Positions 25,467 to 28,717 of a stretch of 28,717 nt of DNA are shown here, piece by piece. Below the pieces are notes generated by a model. It was not told where the DNA came from and made no database searches. It worked only from the letters and a program-made list of their open reading frames with translations. The DNA is from an uncultured Pseudoxanthomonas sp. (GTDB lineage: Bacteria; Pseudomonadota; Gammaproteobacteria; Xanthomonadales; Xanthomonadaceae), in assembly GCA_937975725.1 (NCBI GenBank), contig CALJUL010000079.1, positions 1 to 28,717 on the forward strand, read 5' to 3'. The translations under genes and the position numbers were made by a program. Within the stretch, counting starts at the first letter, position 1. Each line of letters begins with the position of its first letter.

Positions 25467-25727
25467 TCAGGCCTGGCCCAGCACGCTGACGGTACGGCGC
25501 TTCTTGGCGCCCTTGATCGAGAACTCGACCTTGCCGTCGACCAGCGCGAACAGCGTGTGGTCGCGCCCCAAACCGACGCCGGCGCCCGGGTGGAACTGGG
25601 TGCCGCGCTGGCGGACGATGATGTTGCCGGCCTCGATGGCCTGGCCGCCGTAGACCTTCACGCCGAGCATCTTCGGGTTGGAGTCGCGGCCGTTGCGCGA
25701 GGAGCCTACGCCCTTTTTGTGTGCCAT
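25467..25727 (-). CDS. rpmA: 50S ribosomal protein L27
   Basis: L27 is a component of the large subunit whose N-terminus reaches the peptidyl transferase centre. The 86-aa product starts MAHKKGVGSSRNGRDSNPK and has RQRGTQFHPGAGVGLGRDHT, which is diagnostic. The start is ATG at 25727. There is no N-terminal extension of the type cleaved in Firmicutes. It lies 12 bp after rplU in the same operon. Confidence 0.98.
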   Translation of the reverse strand: MAHKKGVGSSRNGRDSNPKMLGVKVYGGQAIEAGNIIVRQRGTQFHPGAGVGLGRDHTLFALVDGKVEFSIKGAKKRRTVSVLGQA

Positions 25728-25739
25728 GACTGCTTCTCC

Positions 25740-26048
25740 TTACTTGTTGATGCCGGTGATTTCGATTTCGGTGTAGTGCTGCCGGTGCCCCTGGCGCTTC
25801 ATGTGGTGCTTGCGGCGGCGGAACTTGATGATGCGCACCTTGTCGGCGCGGCCGTGGCCGACGACCTTGGCGGTGACGGTGGCGCCCTTCAGGGCGTCGC
25901 CCAGGCTGATGGTCTCGCCATCACCCAGCATCAGGATGTTGTCGAAGGTGACCTCGTTGCCGGCTTCGGCTTCGAGCTTCTCGACGCGGAGCGTCTCGCC
26001 CTTCATCACGCGGTACTGCTTACCGCCCGTGACTACGACTGCGTACAT
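25740..26048 (-). CDS. rplU: 50S ribosomal protein L21
   Basis: L21 binds 23S rRNA in the large subunit. The 102-aa product starts MYAVVVTGGKQYRVMKGETL and ends with FRRRKHHMKRQGHRQHYTEI and ITGINK, the family signature. The ATG at 26048 is chosen; the frame is open 63 codons further upstream but that part is unconserved. A good promoter lies about 70-100 bp upstream. It is the first gene of rplU-rpmA. Confidence 0.98.
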   Translation of the reverse strand: MYAVVVTGGKQYRVMKGETLRVEKLEAEAGNEVTFDNILMLGDGETISLGDALKGATVTAKVVGHGRADKVRIIKFRRRKHHMKRQGHRQHYTEIEITGINK

Positions 26049-26478
26049 GTGGATTCCTCGGGTTCTGTAGTTATTTTTGGTGGAGCCTGCCGCCACTGGG
26101 GGCGGACAGAAGCGGAATTCTAGTGGATTCATACGGTTAGGGTCAACCCGACCCTGCTCCGCGTCGGTCCCGTCCCAATCGCGGGCAGGAACCGCCCGCA
26201 TTGCCCGGCCACACTGGTCGACCCTCCCTTCCCGCACCGCCCGGCCCCTTCGGAATCATGCACTTGCACGCACCCCGCCTGCCGCGATCCGCCTGCTCCG
26301 CGACCGCCGCCCGCATCCGATCTCCGTCCCGCCACGGCGGCGGCCTGCGGCCCCCGCGGCCGCCTGCGCGCTGAACGGCCGCGTCCGCCGCCCACCGCGG
26401 TGCTGGCAACCCGGCGATTTGCCCCCATCTGGACAGATCGCTACGCTTCCTTGTTCGCCTTTCCGGACCCCCCACCCG
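26049..26478. other. Divergent intergenic region rplU / uvrA (430 bp)
   Basis: This stretch holds the rplU promoter at 26117-26146. The rest is GC-rich with no recognised gene. I found no clear LexA box for uvrA: neither a CTGT-N8-ACAG type nor a TTAG/CTAA palindrome. I see no strong plus-strand promoter for uvrA either. Confidence 0.5.
26117..26146 (-). promoter_or_regulatory. Sigma70 promoter of rplU-rpmA
   Basis: On the minus strand, TTGACC (26146-26141), an 18-bp spacer and TAGAAT (26122-26117) give a close match to the consensus. It lies 69 bp before the rplU start codon. Confidence 0.8.

Positions 26479-28717
<2,239 letters not shown>

Overview
The window is high-GC gammaproteobacterial DNA, most likely from the Xanthomonadaceae/Lysobacteraceae (Xanthomonas, Pseudoxanthomonas, Lysobacter, Luteimonas type). 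This is inferred from the protein character (IspH, IleS, UvrA, a Xanthomonas-type H-NS protein), the conserved order rpsT | murJ-ribF-ileS-lspA-ispH, frequent GTG starts, and REP elements beginning GTAGGAGGGG. No database search was possible.

Layout. (1) 1-1500, core: radA (minus, C-terminus beyond the window) and a tRNA-Thr(CGT) gene with its promoter and terminator. (2) 1680-15600, an accessory island with visibly lower GC, nearly all on the minus strand. It holds two giant secreted RHS/YD-repeat proteins (1628 and 1666 aa). Each has a signal peptide and a distinct C-terminal tip after a DPDGR motif, and each is followed within a few bases by an unrelated small lipoprotein gene. A third, orphan tip-plus-lipoprotein pair is cut off by a REP-associated tyrosine transposase (RAYT). 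The island also carries an H-NS-like gene with an in-frame amber codon, a fragment of an apparent regulator gene, and several repeats. (3) 15600-23110, core: murJ, ribF, ileS, lspA and ispH (peptidoglycan lipid II flipping, flavin cofactors, isoleucyl-tRNA, lipoprotein signal peptidase, isoprenoids), all minus. (4) 23110-24165: rpsT and a DUF2846-like exported protein gene broken by two amber codons. (5) 24165-28717, core: the rplU-rpmA operon with obgE downstream (minus) and the divergent uvrA (plus, truncated by the window end).

The most interesting content is the island. It reads as a tandem set of polymorphic-toxin modules built on Sec-exported RHS shells, with lipoproteins as the probable immunity proteins. 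The tip of the first RHS protein looks like a JAB/DUF4329-type metallopeptidase and the tip of the second is unrecognised. Toxin and immunity roles are inferred from architecture and gene coupling, not demonstrated.

A second oddity is that three in-frame TAG codons, in two genes 16 kb apart, all lie in CTAGG. That is what a C-to-T change at CCAGG would give, turning a Gln CAG codon into TAG. It may reflect deamination at a methylated motif, a systematic sequencing error, true pseudogenes or amber readthrough.
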